Assembly: GCA_003427395.1 (NCBI GenBank)
Contig: BFEA01000055.1
Span: 893,446-933,543, forward strand
Reading direction: 5' to 3'
Origin: Chara braunii
Lineage: Eukaryota; Streptophyta; Charophyceae; Charales; Characeae
Length of the DNA stretch: 40,098 nt
The first letter of the stretch is position 1. The number at the start of each line of letters is the position of its first letter. Position numbers and translations under genes: made by a program. Below the pieces are notes generated by a model, which was not told the DNA's origin, did no database searches, and saw only the letters and a list, made by a program, of their open reading frames with translations. This document shows, in pieces, positions 10,743 to 21,057 of the stretch.

Positions 10743-12245
10743 TCTTTTTTTGTGTCTGATAAGTAGCAAATCTTGTGAGGCCTCTTGTTCACTGTCCAAT
10801 TCTTGTTCCATTTTCAGGTCTTGGTTCTGATGACTTTCATCCTTTTGGGGCACAGTTAGCTGAGATGGCAAATCCTTAGCGTTTGTGGTAATTCCAAGCT
10901 CTTTCATATAGTTATGTGGATTTGGTTCACATACAGTTGATACTGCTTTCTTCTCCTGGTCCAATTCTGTTGAAACAGTCATCTCTGACGTATCGGGTAA
11001 GGGTTTTGGATTGGGGGGAGAAGGGGAGGATGTGGGAATGGCGTTGTTCACAACTATGTCCTCTGTTTCCGGGGGTGTCCTACTATCGGGGGTTTCGTGT
11101 CTCAGTTCAGATCCCCCTCTTTTTCCCACGTCCATTCTTTAGACTTTGAGCCCTTGTTTGTCCCCTCAATGTATACCCAACCCTCGTGTCCCTGATCCAC
11201 AGTCCACAAATTACTCTTGAAAAGATCTCTGATCAGCCTCCCTGTCACCCTTTGCCTATGTGTTGGATTCTGTGATCCGTGCTTAGGTGACCGTAGGTTT
11301 TACAGCGGAAGCACCACGAACGCAATTTGTGCAGCGTGTGAATATGGAATTCCTTCCCTCCCACTCTGTATGGGATAACATCATCCATATTGAAGGGAAG
11401 GTTTGAGGGATGATTAATAGCTAGCATGAGATAGTCATCCCTTCTTGCTGCAAAAGCTGGGAGGGGATCGATGAAGTCCACAATATCATGGATCTCCCCA
11501 AAATCGTGTATGAATGCGGCTTGGATTTCTATTGGAATGTAACGGAATTCCACTCAATAGAAATCCTCCATCATATGACGACGCCGTTCATTCAGACCCT
11601 GTTTTGGGGGGACCCACGGATATATTCGAACTTCCGATCGATCACATCTCAACTTTCTCCATCCATCAATTGTTTTTTGTCAGTTTTATGAATACTAAGA
11701 ACAGTAAAGACAGTCGATGAAACTAACTGTATTAGGAAATCTTCTTGTGCAGCTTCTTGGCTTCCTTTGAAGAAAGCCAGGCGCCTGCAAACCCATTTGA
11801 GTTTTTCATTGATTGATTTCAATGCATCATCATCATGAAAACTCCAATTATTTGCATGACGCTGATAAACTGCATCGCGTTCTGCAAGCTTCTGAGTTGG
11901 GTACGCTTTTATCATCGACTTCTTTCCCCCTCTGTCTACCACTATGCTTTCTGACGGACTAATTAATTTGGATAGAAAAAAAACACGCGAAGAGGGTAAG
12001 TTTGACAAGGGGATTTGAAGGGATGCAGCATGTTGTCCTGATCTCTTTACTTCAAGTGATTTATTTTGAAAAAACCCTTTTGCCTTTTCAACCCATGAGG
12101 GAGGAGGCGCTCTTGTACTCGCTCCTTCCATTACCGAAGAAAGCACTTGGGACCCATTTGTTTGACGTGATGAGGATGGAGACACACTTCCCAACATGCT
12201 ACTCTGGCCTTCCATCCTCTCAACATATCTTTTGTTATTGGTCAT
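9962..12245 (-). pseudogene. LINE A ORF1 (zinc-knuckle RNA-binding protein), broken
   Basis: The reading starts at an ATG at 12245 (198 codons to 11649). It resumes in another frame at 11553-11245, where CFRCKTYGHLSTDH forms a C-X2-C-X4-H-X4-H zinc knuckle (about 11272-11313; final Cys replaced by His). The preceding PLPAFAARRDDYLMLAI and LPFNMDDVIPYRVGG fit the DUF4283-like RNA-binding region of plant LINE ORF1 proteins. A Pro/Ser-rich low-complexity segment (11135 onward) runs into a poly-lysine tract encoded by the A79/T79 homopolymer, and a last open piece spans 10330-9962. ORF1 proteins coat LINE RNA. At least three frame breaks make this copy non-functional. Confidence 0.7.
10663..10741. 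repeat. Poly(T) tract of about 79 bases (poly(A) on the minus strand)
   Basis: An uninterrupted T79 lies inside LINE A ORF1, encoding lysine on the minus strand. It may be an expansion of a short A-run in a Lys-rich segment (HKKRQKKK precedes it) or the tail of a nested insertion. The length is likely imprecise in a short-read assembly. Confidence 0.95.
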
Positions 12246-13500
12246 TCCCTCTCTGTCCTTGTTCTCACTTTCCCCTCCTTCTCCCTCTTCTCCATTTCCC
12301 CTCCCAGGTTTACTTGTAAACTAGCATCACAAAGGCTCAGTTGGAGATTCTTGCCCTTCGACAACCTCACCCCTGATAGGTTGCCCACCTTCTTCTGCAT
12401 CTCTCGCTCTTTCCGCTCCTATCATGTAGGCTAGTTTTCCTCGAACTGTTCCCCCCTCCCTTCCTATGTCAGTACTCCAACACAATTGCCCAACCTTGTC
12501 CCCCTCTTCGCCACTCCGTCACAGTTGATCGACCCGCTCCCACTCCTCTCCCTTCCTACCTCGCCAGTCAGCCACGACTGCCTGTGGCCGTTGCCTCTAT
12601 ATTTGCTGGTCCCTCCATCAGCTCCCACAAGCCACAACCCTCTCCCACTTCTACCCCTGCACCGACCTAGACTTTTGTCGATGCCGTGCAGGTGCGCCGT
12701 CCAGGGAACCCTACCCCTGCACGGTCCTACGGTCCAAAGTGCCAAAAAGTGGGTGTGATCAAGTGTCAGATGAAAAGAGTGCTAACCCACTCCTCTGATT
12801 CCAGAGGAGTGGGTCTGTTTTTGCTTTCTCTGAGGCGTGAATTAAGGGGGAAAGGGTTCCCCGGAAGGACTTTTTTCAAAACTGCGAGTGAGTTCTCTAC
12901 TAAGAATAGTGACTGCTGGCAGGGGTTGACACGAATCCTGCATGAAGGGCTGTTGGGAAAAGCTGCGGTAATTGGTGAGGATATCTTCGCAGGGGACTCA
13001 CCGCATCTTCCTGACTGATGAGGTGCACAGGCTACGGAACGTTTTTTCCACTGGCTCGTTTGATTCTGGTCCGATACAACGGATATCAGGGTATCGTGGT
13101 GTTGTCTTTTTCTACCAAGTCTTCGGTCCAACATCCCTAGGCACGATGTTTCTTTCGGTGTATCTCCCTACTTAAGACAGATGCTACTTCGACTCCGGTT
13201 GTCCACTATTTTGTCACATTCGACAGGTGAGTTCCCTCGATCTCCGACTCTAGTAGAAATCGATCCCTGGATGATCTCCTACGGCCAACCAGCTCAAATA
13301 TGGCGCCCCTCCTGTGCTTTTTCTCTCTGACGTACCCTTTCTGCTCATCTGCTTCTATGGCTACTTGCTTCCTGTCTTTCCTGACTTTCCTTTCCCACAA
13401 AAACTCCGATGGCACGTTTTCTCCTATCTCCCACAAGTTTCGTCCTCCCTTCTCTCTTTGCCCCTCACATCTTGAAGCACGGTTCTCAAGTATCAGTGGA
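12246..13500. other. C/T-rich and unassigned sequence, one perfect hairpin
   Basis: 12246-12720 is pyrimidine-rich and would include the LINE A 5' flank on the minus strand. CCTACCCCTGCA occurs at both about 12650 and 12709. At 12785-12814 a perfect 13 bp stem (ACCCACTCCTCTG with its complement) closes a 4-base ATTC loop. No gene is recognised up to about 13500. Confidence 0.5.
12785..12814. repeat. Perfect 13 bp hairpin with a 4 nt loop
   Basis: ACCCACTCCTCTG (12785-12797), loop ATTC, then the exact reverse complement at 12802-12814. It resembles the hairpins seen elsewhere in this window but lacks their 12-base loop motif and has no T-run directly after it. Confidence 0.8.
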
Positions 13501-13650
13501 CAAGACTTGAAGAGAAGTTCGAATATCCGTCTGCTTATGGGAAATGATATCCCCTGGGTGCCGCTTGCCTGCCTGCAACTGGCCAACCTGGCCCCTCAAA
13601 CTGATGTACCGGGGAAGGTCCATCCGCTCCAATGGCTGACAAACAATTGC

Positions 13651-13841
13651 TGGACTGTCCCATCGCCCCCCAAACAAACGCAGCTCCCACACGAGCCTGA
13701 CCCTGCACATGCAACAAAGCAGGATATCAAGGCAGATCCGCTCTGNTGGACTGTCCCATCGCCCCCCAAACAAACGCAGCTCCCACACGAGCCTGACCCT
13801 GCACATGCAACAAAGCAGGATATCAAGGCAGATCCGCTCTG
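13651..13841 (+). repeat. Identical 95 bp direct repeats separated by one N
   Basis: Bases 13651-13745 and 13747-13841 are identical, with a single N at 13746. Two perfect copies exactly flanking an N are typical of contig ends that overlap but were scaffolded rather than merged, so I treat one copy as artificial. The 96-base step keeps the reading frame. Confidence 0.9.
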
Positions 13842-13848
13842 ACTCTTC

Positions 13849-15120
13849 ATGATCAAACTTTGGAGACGAAGGGGCCCCCGACGAAAATGTCCTCCGAACA
13901 GGTGGCATGACATATGGAGGCAACCCCTCTTCGGAAACCCACACGTCCTACAAGAATCGGGCCAACCTTTCTCCCTAACGACTAACTCCCCTTGGCTCAC
14001 TTGGGTTAAGAAGGGGATCTTCCCGGTTGGGGACCTGTGGGACCCCATGGTAGGGGAGTGGGCAACCCCGACCCAGCTACGACATAAACTTAAACATGTC
14101 AAAAATGTGGAAGAGAAGGCTAACCTGCTAAAAGAAGCCCTCCCCATTGCTTGGTGCCTCGCCTTGAGGGAAGGACCGACAGTCCGGCGCGATGACTGGG
14201 TGGTGAGATATTCGGACTCCCCAACCCCCCTGCTGGTGCTTAACGTCAAAGACAACAAGCAGGGCACCTGTGAACTGGAAGCATATGAACCCCAACTCCC
14301 CGGAGCAAGGTTCACCAGACTGCTGAAAAATGAGGATCTGGATACCACAGCCGCAGGGGGGGGACTGATGCAGGTGAGGGTGGTGGGGGACTGGGAGAAC
14401 GGATATTATGCATATGAGACCACTGTTCCCGTTGCCAAGCTCCCGTTCGACCTGGCGGAATGGGAGTGGCCCGGCACCAAACCAATGAATATCTGGGACT
14501 ACACAGTAAAAGGAGGATACCGNACATCGCGACAAGCACTGACGGTCACCCAAANAGTGGCAAACAGATGGGTGCGGGACTCACCACTGGACCGGAAATT
14601 ATCACAATCTTTCGACTGNTCCACATACGCAAGGATCATGCCCACAAACCACAGAGCNTTGCAGTGGCAGATCCTGCACCGCTGCCTTCCCACCCCGGAC
14701 TGGTTGGTATCGAGGACTACCCTCGAACANCANGGAAAGCTCTCCCCCATATGCGCATATTGTGCCCATATGCCAGCCAGGGCAACCCTCGAACATTGTC
14801 TCCTGGCGTGTTCGATGGTCACCCAGCTATGGCANTGGTGGGATGCGNCCTTNCACTCTCTTNCCGGTCACCACATTCCCTGGGATATCGGCCTCCTCCT
14901 GCTTGGAAAGAATCGCCACCTGCTGGATAATTGGTCACTATTTGCAACCAACCTCTTTTCGTACACGAGGCTGCACCTTCTGAAGCAGGCCTGGAGGGCC
15001 AGATGCTCATTCGAGAGAGAGGACCACCAATTCGGGCTGATGCAGGCGCAACAAGCAGTGGAGGACCTGATTAGATCCAAAACCCGGGAAGCATGGAAGG
15101 CGATGAAGCGTGATCTCTAG
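13849..15120 (+). pseudogene. LINE B, C-terminal RT region with zf-RVT domain
   Basis: A 423-codon frame open apart from Ns. Residues about 1-105 (IWRQPLFGN, WLTWVKKGIFPVGDLWDP) match the linker that follows the RT in plant-type LINEs. Residues about 240-330 carry the zf-RVT zinc region: ILHRCLPTPDWL, then cysteines 302 and 305, H316, C317 and C321 (ICAYC...EHCLLAC) and a Trp-rich end. This region follows the catalytic domain. No catalytic RT motif is present, and a TGA lies just upstream at 13840-13842. It is therefore a 5'-truncated or mid-element fragment on the opposite strand from LINE A. Ten isolated Ns (14523-14863) interrupt the consensus. The closing KAMKRDL stop is probably the true ORF2 end. 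Confidence 0.75.
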
Positions 15121-15429
15121 GAGGAGACTGACCCCCTCACTAGGGAAACAATCCGTGATTCATATATGCAGTCCTGCCAAACTGTTCTCAGAATTGGATG
15201 GCGAACTCGACATCAAATGGAAACCATGGAGGACAACGGAGCCCCAATGGCAAAGGAAACCCTTCGCTGATTTCCGGGTCCCGTACCTACAACCCAACTT
15301 TGTGCTGCTCCATGCTCCAGTGCCGCCCGTCTCTTCGCCCCGCCCCACCTCCCCCTCCCCCCCTAGCCCTGCTGGGCCCGTTGGGTCTGCTGCACCCACC
15401 CCCCACAGCACCCCCTATCCTGGCACTTG
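15121..15429 (+). other. Probable 3' flank or UTR of LINE B
   Basis: Non-coding as far as I can see. It includes a C-rich block with CCCC runs around 15340-15420. It lies between the LINE B stop and a tandem repeat and may be the element's 3' UTR. Confidence 0.4.
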
Positions 15430-16060
15430 CCCTGCCGACTGAAGCATGATTCATGAGGGGCTGCTGGATTGCTGGATTGTCTGGCAACGGAAGGAGAGGA
15501 CAACAAGAAACACGTCAATGGCGGAGTCACAACTTCGACAGGGGCACTATGGCCATACGGAGAGATACAGCCATTGCGATTGGGGAGGGTAACTGTCAGC
15601 ACAGCTTTTTGGCACACACAACCTTCGCATCGTATAGGGTATTGGGTCCTGAGGGCGTTTGGGGCTTGAGGGTGACTGGTCCAGAGTTGCATAGATAAGC
15701 TATCTCTTGGTATACCTGGCCCGCAGCACTTGCCACAAGGTCTTGCCCTGCCGACTGCAGCATGATTCAAGAGGGGCTGCTGGATTGCTGGATTGTCTGG
15801 CAACGGAAGGAGAGGACAACAAGAAACACGTCAACGGCGGAGACACAACTTTGACAGGGACACTATGGCTATACGGAGAGATACAGGCATTGCGCTTGGG
15901 GAGGGTAACTGTCAGCACAGCTTTCTGGCACACACAACTTTCGCAGGGTATAGGGTATTGGGTTCTGAGGGTGTTTGGGGCTTGAGGGTGACTAGTGCAG
16001 AGTTGCACAGATACGCTATCTCTTGGTATACATGGCCAGCAGCAATTGTCACAAGGTCTA
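15430..16060 (+). repeat. Two-copy tandem repeat, 316 bp period
   Basis: Unit 1 starts at 15430 and unit 2 at 15746, both with CCCTGCCGACTG. They stay colinear through GGGGCTGCTGGATTGCTGG, CACGGAAGGAGAG-like sequence and GCTATCTCTTGGTATAC, ending with CACAAGGTCT. The units differ at scattered positions, so this is not an N-type assembly copy. No ORF is conserved between the units that I would call a gene. Its position directly after LINE B suggests a tandem 3' UTR module. Confidence 0.9.
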
Positions 16061-16310
16061 CATGGAACTGCGGGCCGACCATGCTTTTTTTGGGATCTGA
16101 CAGCATAAAATAGGCAGTATAAAATAATAAGATGAACTGTGGATAGTCTACTGGTACAATGGGGGGCTGCAGAATAAGGCTGCCTAAATGAGAAAGGGGC
16201 ACTCCATTTTGGGATTGGGAAGATTGGCAGCCCCATGGGAGGGGGGGCCCGGGAGGCAAAGATATAGGCACAGCCTGCGCCGAAATGACTTCGATGTTTC
16301 GTTTTCAATG

Positions 16311-16452
16311 TTGTATTCAAGGGACGCTGGACCCCGTTTCCAGCAGGTGCCGCTCCCCACCAATAGATGGAGCAGCCCGGCAGATAAGAGCTCGATTCTG
16401 GTGGTTCTCTTACCACCACCGGAATGGAGGGCTTACACATGGGCTCTTAACA

Positions 16453-16478
<26 letters not shown>
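16311..16478 (+). mobile_element. R1 SINE-like repeat, copy A
   Basis: The head runs from TTGTATTCAAGGGACGCTGG to AATAGATGGAGC (16311-16373). It is followed by a hairpin (GGTGGT, loop TCTCTTACC less its last bases, ACCACC) and a perfect A27 tail (16452-16478). Copy B on the other strand has the same layout, with arms GATGGT/ACCATC. Head plus hairpin plus A-tail is what a SINE-like retroposon would leave. Confidence 0.75.
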
Positions 16479-16483
<5 letters not shown>

Positions 16484-16530
16484 GTTCGAATATTTAAGGG
16501 TGTTATCCCGGACTTCTAAGTATGCGCAAT

Positions 16531-16579
16531 CTCCCCTGATGATGGCTGTGCCGGTGACACAGCCGAAACATGTGGGGAG
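16531..16579 (+). ncRNA. PLE-style minimal hammerhead ribozyme, probably uncleavable
   Basis: Stem I CTCCC (16531-16535) pairs with GGGAG (16575-16579). The core CTGATGA is at 16536-16542. Stem II is GGCTGTG/CACAGCC with a 7-base loop. GAAA is at 16565-16568. Stem III is the palindrome ACATGT (16568-16573) with no loop. Such a short palindromic stem III is characteristic of hammerheads in animal PLEs, which can act as dimers. Position 17, normally A, C or U, is G (16574), so cleavage should be blocked. It probably marks a fragment of another PLE terminal repeat. Confidence 0.8.
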
Positions 16580-16657
16580 TTCTCGCCGCTAAGCTTCCGC
16601 GCTCACTGTTTTTAATCGAAGTTCTAAAGATTTTGCGCTACTTTGAGTCCATCTCTT

Positions 16658-16661
<4 letters not shown>

Positions 16662-16736
<75 letters not shown>
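16662..16736. repeat. (CT)n microsatellite
   Basis: About 37 uninterrupted CT units. The length is likely approximate. Confidence 0.98.
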
Positions 16737-16739
<3 letters not shown>

Positions 16740-16841
16740 TGTGTTTATACATCTCGCTGCATCGTTCTTACTTTTACTGCATCGTTTTTCAAGATTGCAG
16801 AGTGTCGAAGCCGTACAACGCTCGGTGTGACTCTCTTCTTA

Positions 16842-16883
16842 CTCTAGTAGGTTGGGTGATATGAGCATCCCAACCTACTAGAG
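16842..16883 (-). repeat. H1 hairpin, perfect 15 bp stem with conserved 12 nt loop
   Basis: CTCTAGTAGGTTGGG (16842-16856) and its exact complement (16869-16883) close the loop TGATATGAGCAT. It is the best-paired member of the H family (see 23121, 23788, 31407, 31992, 34085). The minus strand is given because that orientation matches the R1-linked members. No R1 head is adjacent here. Confidence 0.85.
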
Positions 16884-17432
16884 ACCATACAGGTCAGTGG
16901 GTTGTGTGTGGTGTGTGGGATAGTGTTGGCCTTAGACACTGCTGTTATCTGGTTGGAGGTGGGGGACGATGGAAGGGAGGTGCAGCTACTGGCAAAATGT
17001 TCGGTCTTTGCGTTAGCCGGACCCCCACTGGCGGCCCTACCACATCCTTGACCACCACGGTTGGGGCAGGGGCCAACATGCATCCCCTCTGATGGCTGGA
17101 GGGAGACAACAAAGCTATGTTCGCAGGGGTCCCCTGTATAAGCCTCAGGAGTAGTGGTAGGTGCGTAGTGAAGGTGAATTGAAAGATTTTGAAAGATGAT
17201 GAAGGATTTGAGAGAAGAATATAGCGTTGACTGCCTCTCAGAAGAGGGAATTAACTGTCTTCCAGACAGAGAACTGGGCCGTCGTCAACCATAGAACACT
17301 AACCCCTTGGCAACTGAGCAATTCCTACATGCCCCTGCATCATGACGGGAGCAAATTCCTACATGCCCCTGCATCATGACGGAATCAACTCACTCGACAG
17401 CCTTGCCCTCTCCCTTTTTCTTGTGGTCAAAG

Positions 17433-17587
17433 TTTTTTTTTTTTTTTTTTTTTTTTTTTTGGAAAACACACACACCCCTGCTGTGCTAGTGGTGCTGACT
17501 GGGTCAGACACCACTAGCACCCGGGGGGAGGCTCCGTCTATTGGTGGGGAGCATCACCTGCCGGAAAACGGGTCCAGCGTCCCTTTA
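17433..17587 (-). mobile_element. R1 SINE-like repeat, copy C
   Basis: On the minus strand, the head (17587-17531) is followed after 10 bases by a 12 bp perfect stem (17483-17494 with 17509-17520). The intervening bases form a further 5 bp CTGAC/GTCAG stem. Then come CACACA-rich sequence and an A28 tail (T run 17433-17460). The hairpin occupies the same place as in copies F and G but has different arms and loop. Confidence 0.75.
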
Positions 17588-17589
17588 CA

Positions 17590-18207
17590 GAATGTATTGC
17601 AGAATATATATAGGTTGAATCCAGAGAAGTTGAGTGATCTTGAACCTGCCAGCATTGATTGCTCTGATCACCAGAGGATTGACTGTGCACGTTGTTACAG
17701 AAGGGGAGGCAACCTCTTCGCCCAAGCAGCAGGCGCCATTCTTGTGGTCAAAGTCTCCTCCAGACCTAAGGAAGTCCCCATAAGGTGGACCCAGAAAAAC
17801 AAGAGCAAGTTCCCCAAATACTCCGGGATGTATGATTTTAATTCTGATTTTTTATTTTAATGCTTGCAGTTTTGACAGACTTAGTGGATTTGCAGTCTTG
17901 TATGGGAGTGTGAAGTGGGTTGCACGGGATTGATTGCATGTTTGCTCTCGCACTCCTGTCTGCATGTTTGCAGTACTGACGTGACCGGAACGTGCGCTTT
18001 GCAGTTTCTTTGTAAAAAGAAATGGAAAAGAAAAAGGGGAAACTGTGGCTGTGGCACACTTTTAGTTTGAAATAGGCAAGAAAATAAAAAGTGACGCTTA
18101 TGTCATGGTCTGAGTTTCGAAATGTGCAAGGTTAGCGAGGTTTTAAAACTGCACCAGTCATTAGCTGAGTGGCGCTTGGCAGATTTAGGGTTGCCTTTTT
18201 TGCTCCG
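17590..18207. other. Unassigned intergenic sequence
   Basis: The open frame at 17342-17860 runs out of the R1 copy and has no recognisable domain. I see no gene, RNA or repeat here that I can support. Confidence 0.4.
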
Positions 18208-18370
18208 TTTTTTTTTTTTTTTTTTTTGGTTTAAGAGCCCTTGTGTGAGCCCTCCATTCCGATGGTGGTAAGAGAACCATCAGAATTGAGGGATCAGTTG
18301 GCGGGCTGCTCCATCTATTGGTGGGGAGCGTCACCTGCTGGAAACCGGGTCCAGCGTCCCTTGAATACAG
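18208..18370 (-). mobile_element. R1 SINE-like repeat, copy B
   Basis: Minus-strand head (CTGTATTCAAGGGACGCTGG, then the ACCAATAGATGGAGC block), then CAGCCCG, a short hairpin GATGGT/ACCATC, and a T20/A20 tail at 18208-18227. It is close to copy A along its whole length, including GGAATGGAGGGCT before the tail. The 5' end lies about 19 bases from the left arm of the large inverted repeat. Confidence 0.8.
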
Positions 18371-18388
18371 CACATTCAGCTCAACATC

Positions 18389-21057
18389 AGTGCTCACGGC
18401 AGCAGCGCACACGACATTCGCTCGCAGTGGTGCTGCCGCCTTGCACTCCATCCTGCCGTGCTTTTTCACGGTCAGAAGAATGCGTTAAAAGTCGTTTACC
18501 TTTCTTGGAAAAATGTTTTAAGAAAAGTAAAAAATAATTTCGACTGTTTGGGTCGTTAGTTTCCACAAGTACAATCGCCCACTCGATCCCCAACTCTTCT
18601 CTCTCGTTCATCCCCTTCTTCGTGGATCGTTACCTCTCCCATACCTTTTGCTTTTCATCTTCTTTTGGTTGACTATTAACCCTCACTTTTTCTCCCCTCT
18701 TCCCATGTCGATATTTTGTTTGCGTTCCCCTGGTCCGCACGCACTTACCTGGAGCTCGATCGTTGTCGTCGCCNAGGAAGCTTATGGATGTGTGGTCCGG
18801 TCTTCTCCACCAAGGCTAGTCATAAGTCCCCGGGCCCCATGAGAAGACGGGGACCACCACAAGCCCTTCCCCCCCGTGCTCACTGCCGCTGTCTGAAGCA
18901 TCGAACCCCGTCCTCCGTGGATTTGTGGTAATTGCNGGCTGTCACNGTCTCACACCTTCCTGTCGCGAGCCTCACAAGAATACGACACCCCGCTTTCCAT
19001 CCAGTCGATACGCGATCATGCGCCACTTCCTCCCAAGCATGACCAGCATCCGCACCCCGCACCAGTTACCCCCCAGCTACGGTTGACGTCAACCCAGCCA
19101 CCTGATCTCCCTGCCTAGGTCATGCACCTCTTCACAACCTGTACTCCTTGCGCCGTCCCCGACACCCTCTTTCGTACCAGATGGCTCGACCAGAGGGCGG
19201 CGCTTCGGGCCACAATGGCGCAAACCTGTCGCGTCGCCAGCGCTGCCTCTGTGCTGGTCAGGCGTGACTCCAACGTACTTGCCCCGAAAACAAAACGATG
19301 TACAGCATGAAAAAACTGAGTTTCTGTTAAGGATCATGATATTAGCTGGGCAGGACTGAGTACTTTAGTTAGTTTTCCGCTGTCCGTCAGCGGTCCTCAT
19401 CTTTCACAGTTGCCTCTTTTCTTTCTTCACCGCTGTACTCTTTATGCTTGTCGGTGATAAGTAACCGGACTGTGCCTCGCCAGAATAAAAAGGGGGCTGT
19501 GTCGTGTTTTTTGGGGGGGCCAAGTACTTTGCAGTCACAGCAGACGATCAAAATGAAAACAAAACGATGTACAGCATGAAAAAAACTGAGTTTCTGTTAA
19601 GGATCATGATATTAGCTGGGCAGGACCGTCAGCGGTCCTCATCTTTCACAGTTCCCTCTTTTCTTTCTTCACCGCTGTACTCTTTATGCTTGTCGGTGAC
19701 AAGTAACCGGACTGGTGCCTCGCCAGAATAAAAAGGGGGCTGTGTCGTGTTTTTTGGGGGGGCCAAGTACCTTGGAGTCACAGCAGACGATCAAAATGGG
19801 CAACTGTAACGCTTCTCAAAACGGATGGTTACCAGGCTGTGCATGGTCCTCTCCGTTTTGAGAAGCGTTACAGTTGCCCATTTTGATCGTCTGCTGTGAC
19901 TACAAAGTACTTGGCCCCCCCAAAAAACACGACACAGCCCCCTTTTTATTCTGGCGAGGCACCAGTCCGGTTACTTATCACCGACAAGCATAAAGAGTAC
20001 AGCGGTGAAGAAAGAAAAGAGGAAACTGTGAAAGATGAGGACCGCTGACGGACAGCGGAGAACTAACTAAAGTACTCAGTCCTGCCCAGCTAATATCATG
20101 ATCCTTAACAGAAACTCAGTTTTTTTCATGCTGTACATCGTTTTGTTTTCGGGGCAAGTACGTTGGAGTCACGCCTGACCAGCACAGAGGAACGCTGCCT
20201 AGCGCTGGCGACGTGACAGGTTTGCGCCATTGTGGCCCGAAGCGCCGCCCTCTGGTCGAGCCATCTGGTACGAAAGAGGGTGTCGGGGACGACGCAAGGA
20301 GTACAAGTTGCGAAGAGGTGCATGACCTAGGCAGGGAGATCAGGTGGCTGGGTTGACGTCAACCGTAGCTGGGGGGTAACTGGTGCGGGGTGCGGATGCT
20401 GGTCATGCTTGGGAGGAAGTGGCGCATGATCGCGTATCGACTGGATGGAAAGCGGGGTGTCGTATTCTTGTGAGGCTCGCGACAGGAAGGTGTGAGACNG
20501 TGACAGCCNGCAATTACCACAAATCCACGGAGGACGGGGTTCGATGCTTCAGACAGCGGCAGTGAGCACGGGGGGGAAGGGCTTGTGGTGGTCCCCGTCT
20601 TCTCATGGGGCCCGGGGACTTATGACTAGCCTTGGTGGAGAAGACCGGACCACACATCCATAAGCTTCCTGGGCGACGACAACGATCGAGCTCCAGGTAA
20701 GTGCGTGCGGACCAGGGGAACGCAAACAAAATATCGACATGGGAAGAGGGGAGAAAAAGTGAGGGTTAATAGTCAACCAAAAGAAGATGAAAAGCAAAAG
20801 GTATGGGAGAGGTCAACGATCCACGAAGAAGGGAATGAACGAGAGAGAAGAGTTGGGGATCGAGTGGGCGATTGTACTTGTGGAAACTAACGACCCAAAC
20901 AGTCGAAATTATTTTTTACTTTTCTTAAAACATTTTTCCAAGAAAGGTAAACGACTTTTAACGCATTCTTCTGACCGTGAAAATGCACGGCAGGATGGAG
21001 TGCAAGGCGGCAGCACCACTGCGAGCGAATGTCGTGTGTGCTGCTGCCGTGAGCACT
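18389..21057. repeat. Large inverted repeat (foldback), arms 1.44 and 1.21 kb
   Basis: The left arm 18389-19825 and right arm 19852-21057 are reverse complements with a 26-base unpaired centre. The left arm is longer because of an internal tandem duplication of about 231 bases (about 19286-19540 and 19552-19790). The arms differ at scattered bases and a small indel (near 19240 and 20195), so they are not simply one sequence copied by the assembler. Two Ns in each arm are exact mirror images (18936/20509 and 18946/20499). No transposase or other coding motif is seen, so this may be a foldback transposon or an inverted duplication. Confidence 0.9.
19286..19790 (+). repeat. Tandem duplication inside the left arm
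   Basis: GAAAACAAAACGATGTACAG occurs at both about 19286 and 19553. CTGTGTCGTGTTTTTTGGGG occurs at about 19496 and 19740. The right arm has one copy only, so the duplication occurred in (or was lost from) one arm after the inverted duplication formed. Confidence 0.85.

Larger units (their letters stand above)
588..12245 (-). mobile_element. LINE A, decayed non-LTR retrotransposon interrupted by a PLE
   Basis: Read 5' to 3' on the minus strand, the pieces appear in canonical LINE order. There is an ORF1 with a zinc knuckle (12245 to about 9960), an apurinic-type endonuclease (8978-8046), the region before the RT (7744-7376), RT fingers with NYRPIT (1480-1199), an FADD active site (1179-1190) and a downstream connection region (1097-588). 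The 5.85 kb PLE at 1519-7367 sits inside the pre-RT/RT coding sequence. Removing it rejoins a continuous reading frame. Many stops, frameshifts, a large RT deletion and a 79-base homopolymer in ORF1 show that it is dead. The combination of ORF1 zinc knuckle, APE and RT resembles plant-type L1 elements. The 3' end and tail were not located. Confidence 0.85.

Noticed and set aside
13013-13050. CTGATGAGG with a nearby GGAAC
   Set aside because: The GAAA box is absent and the helices do not form.
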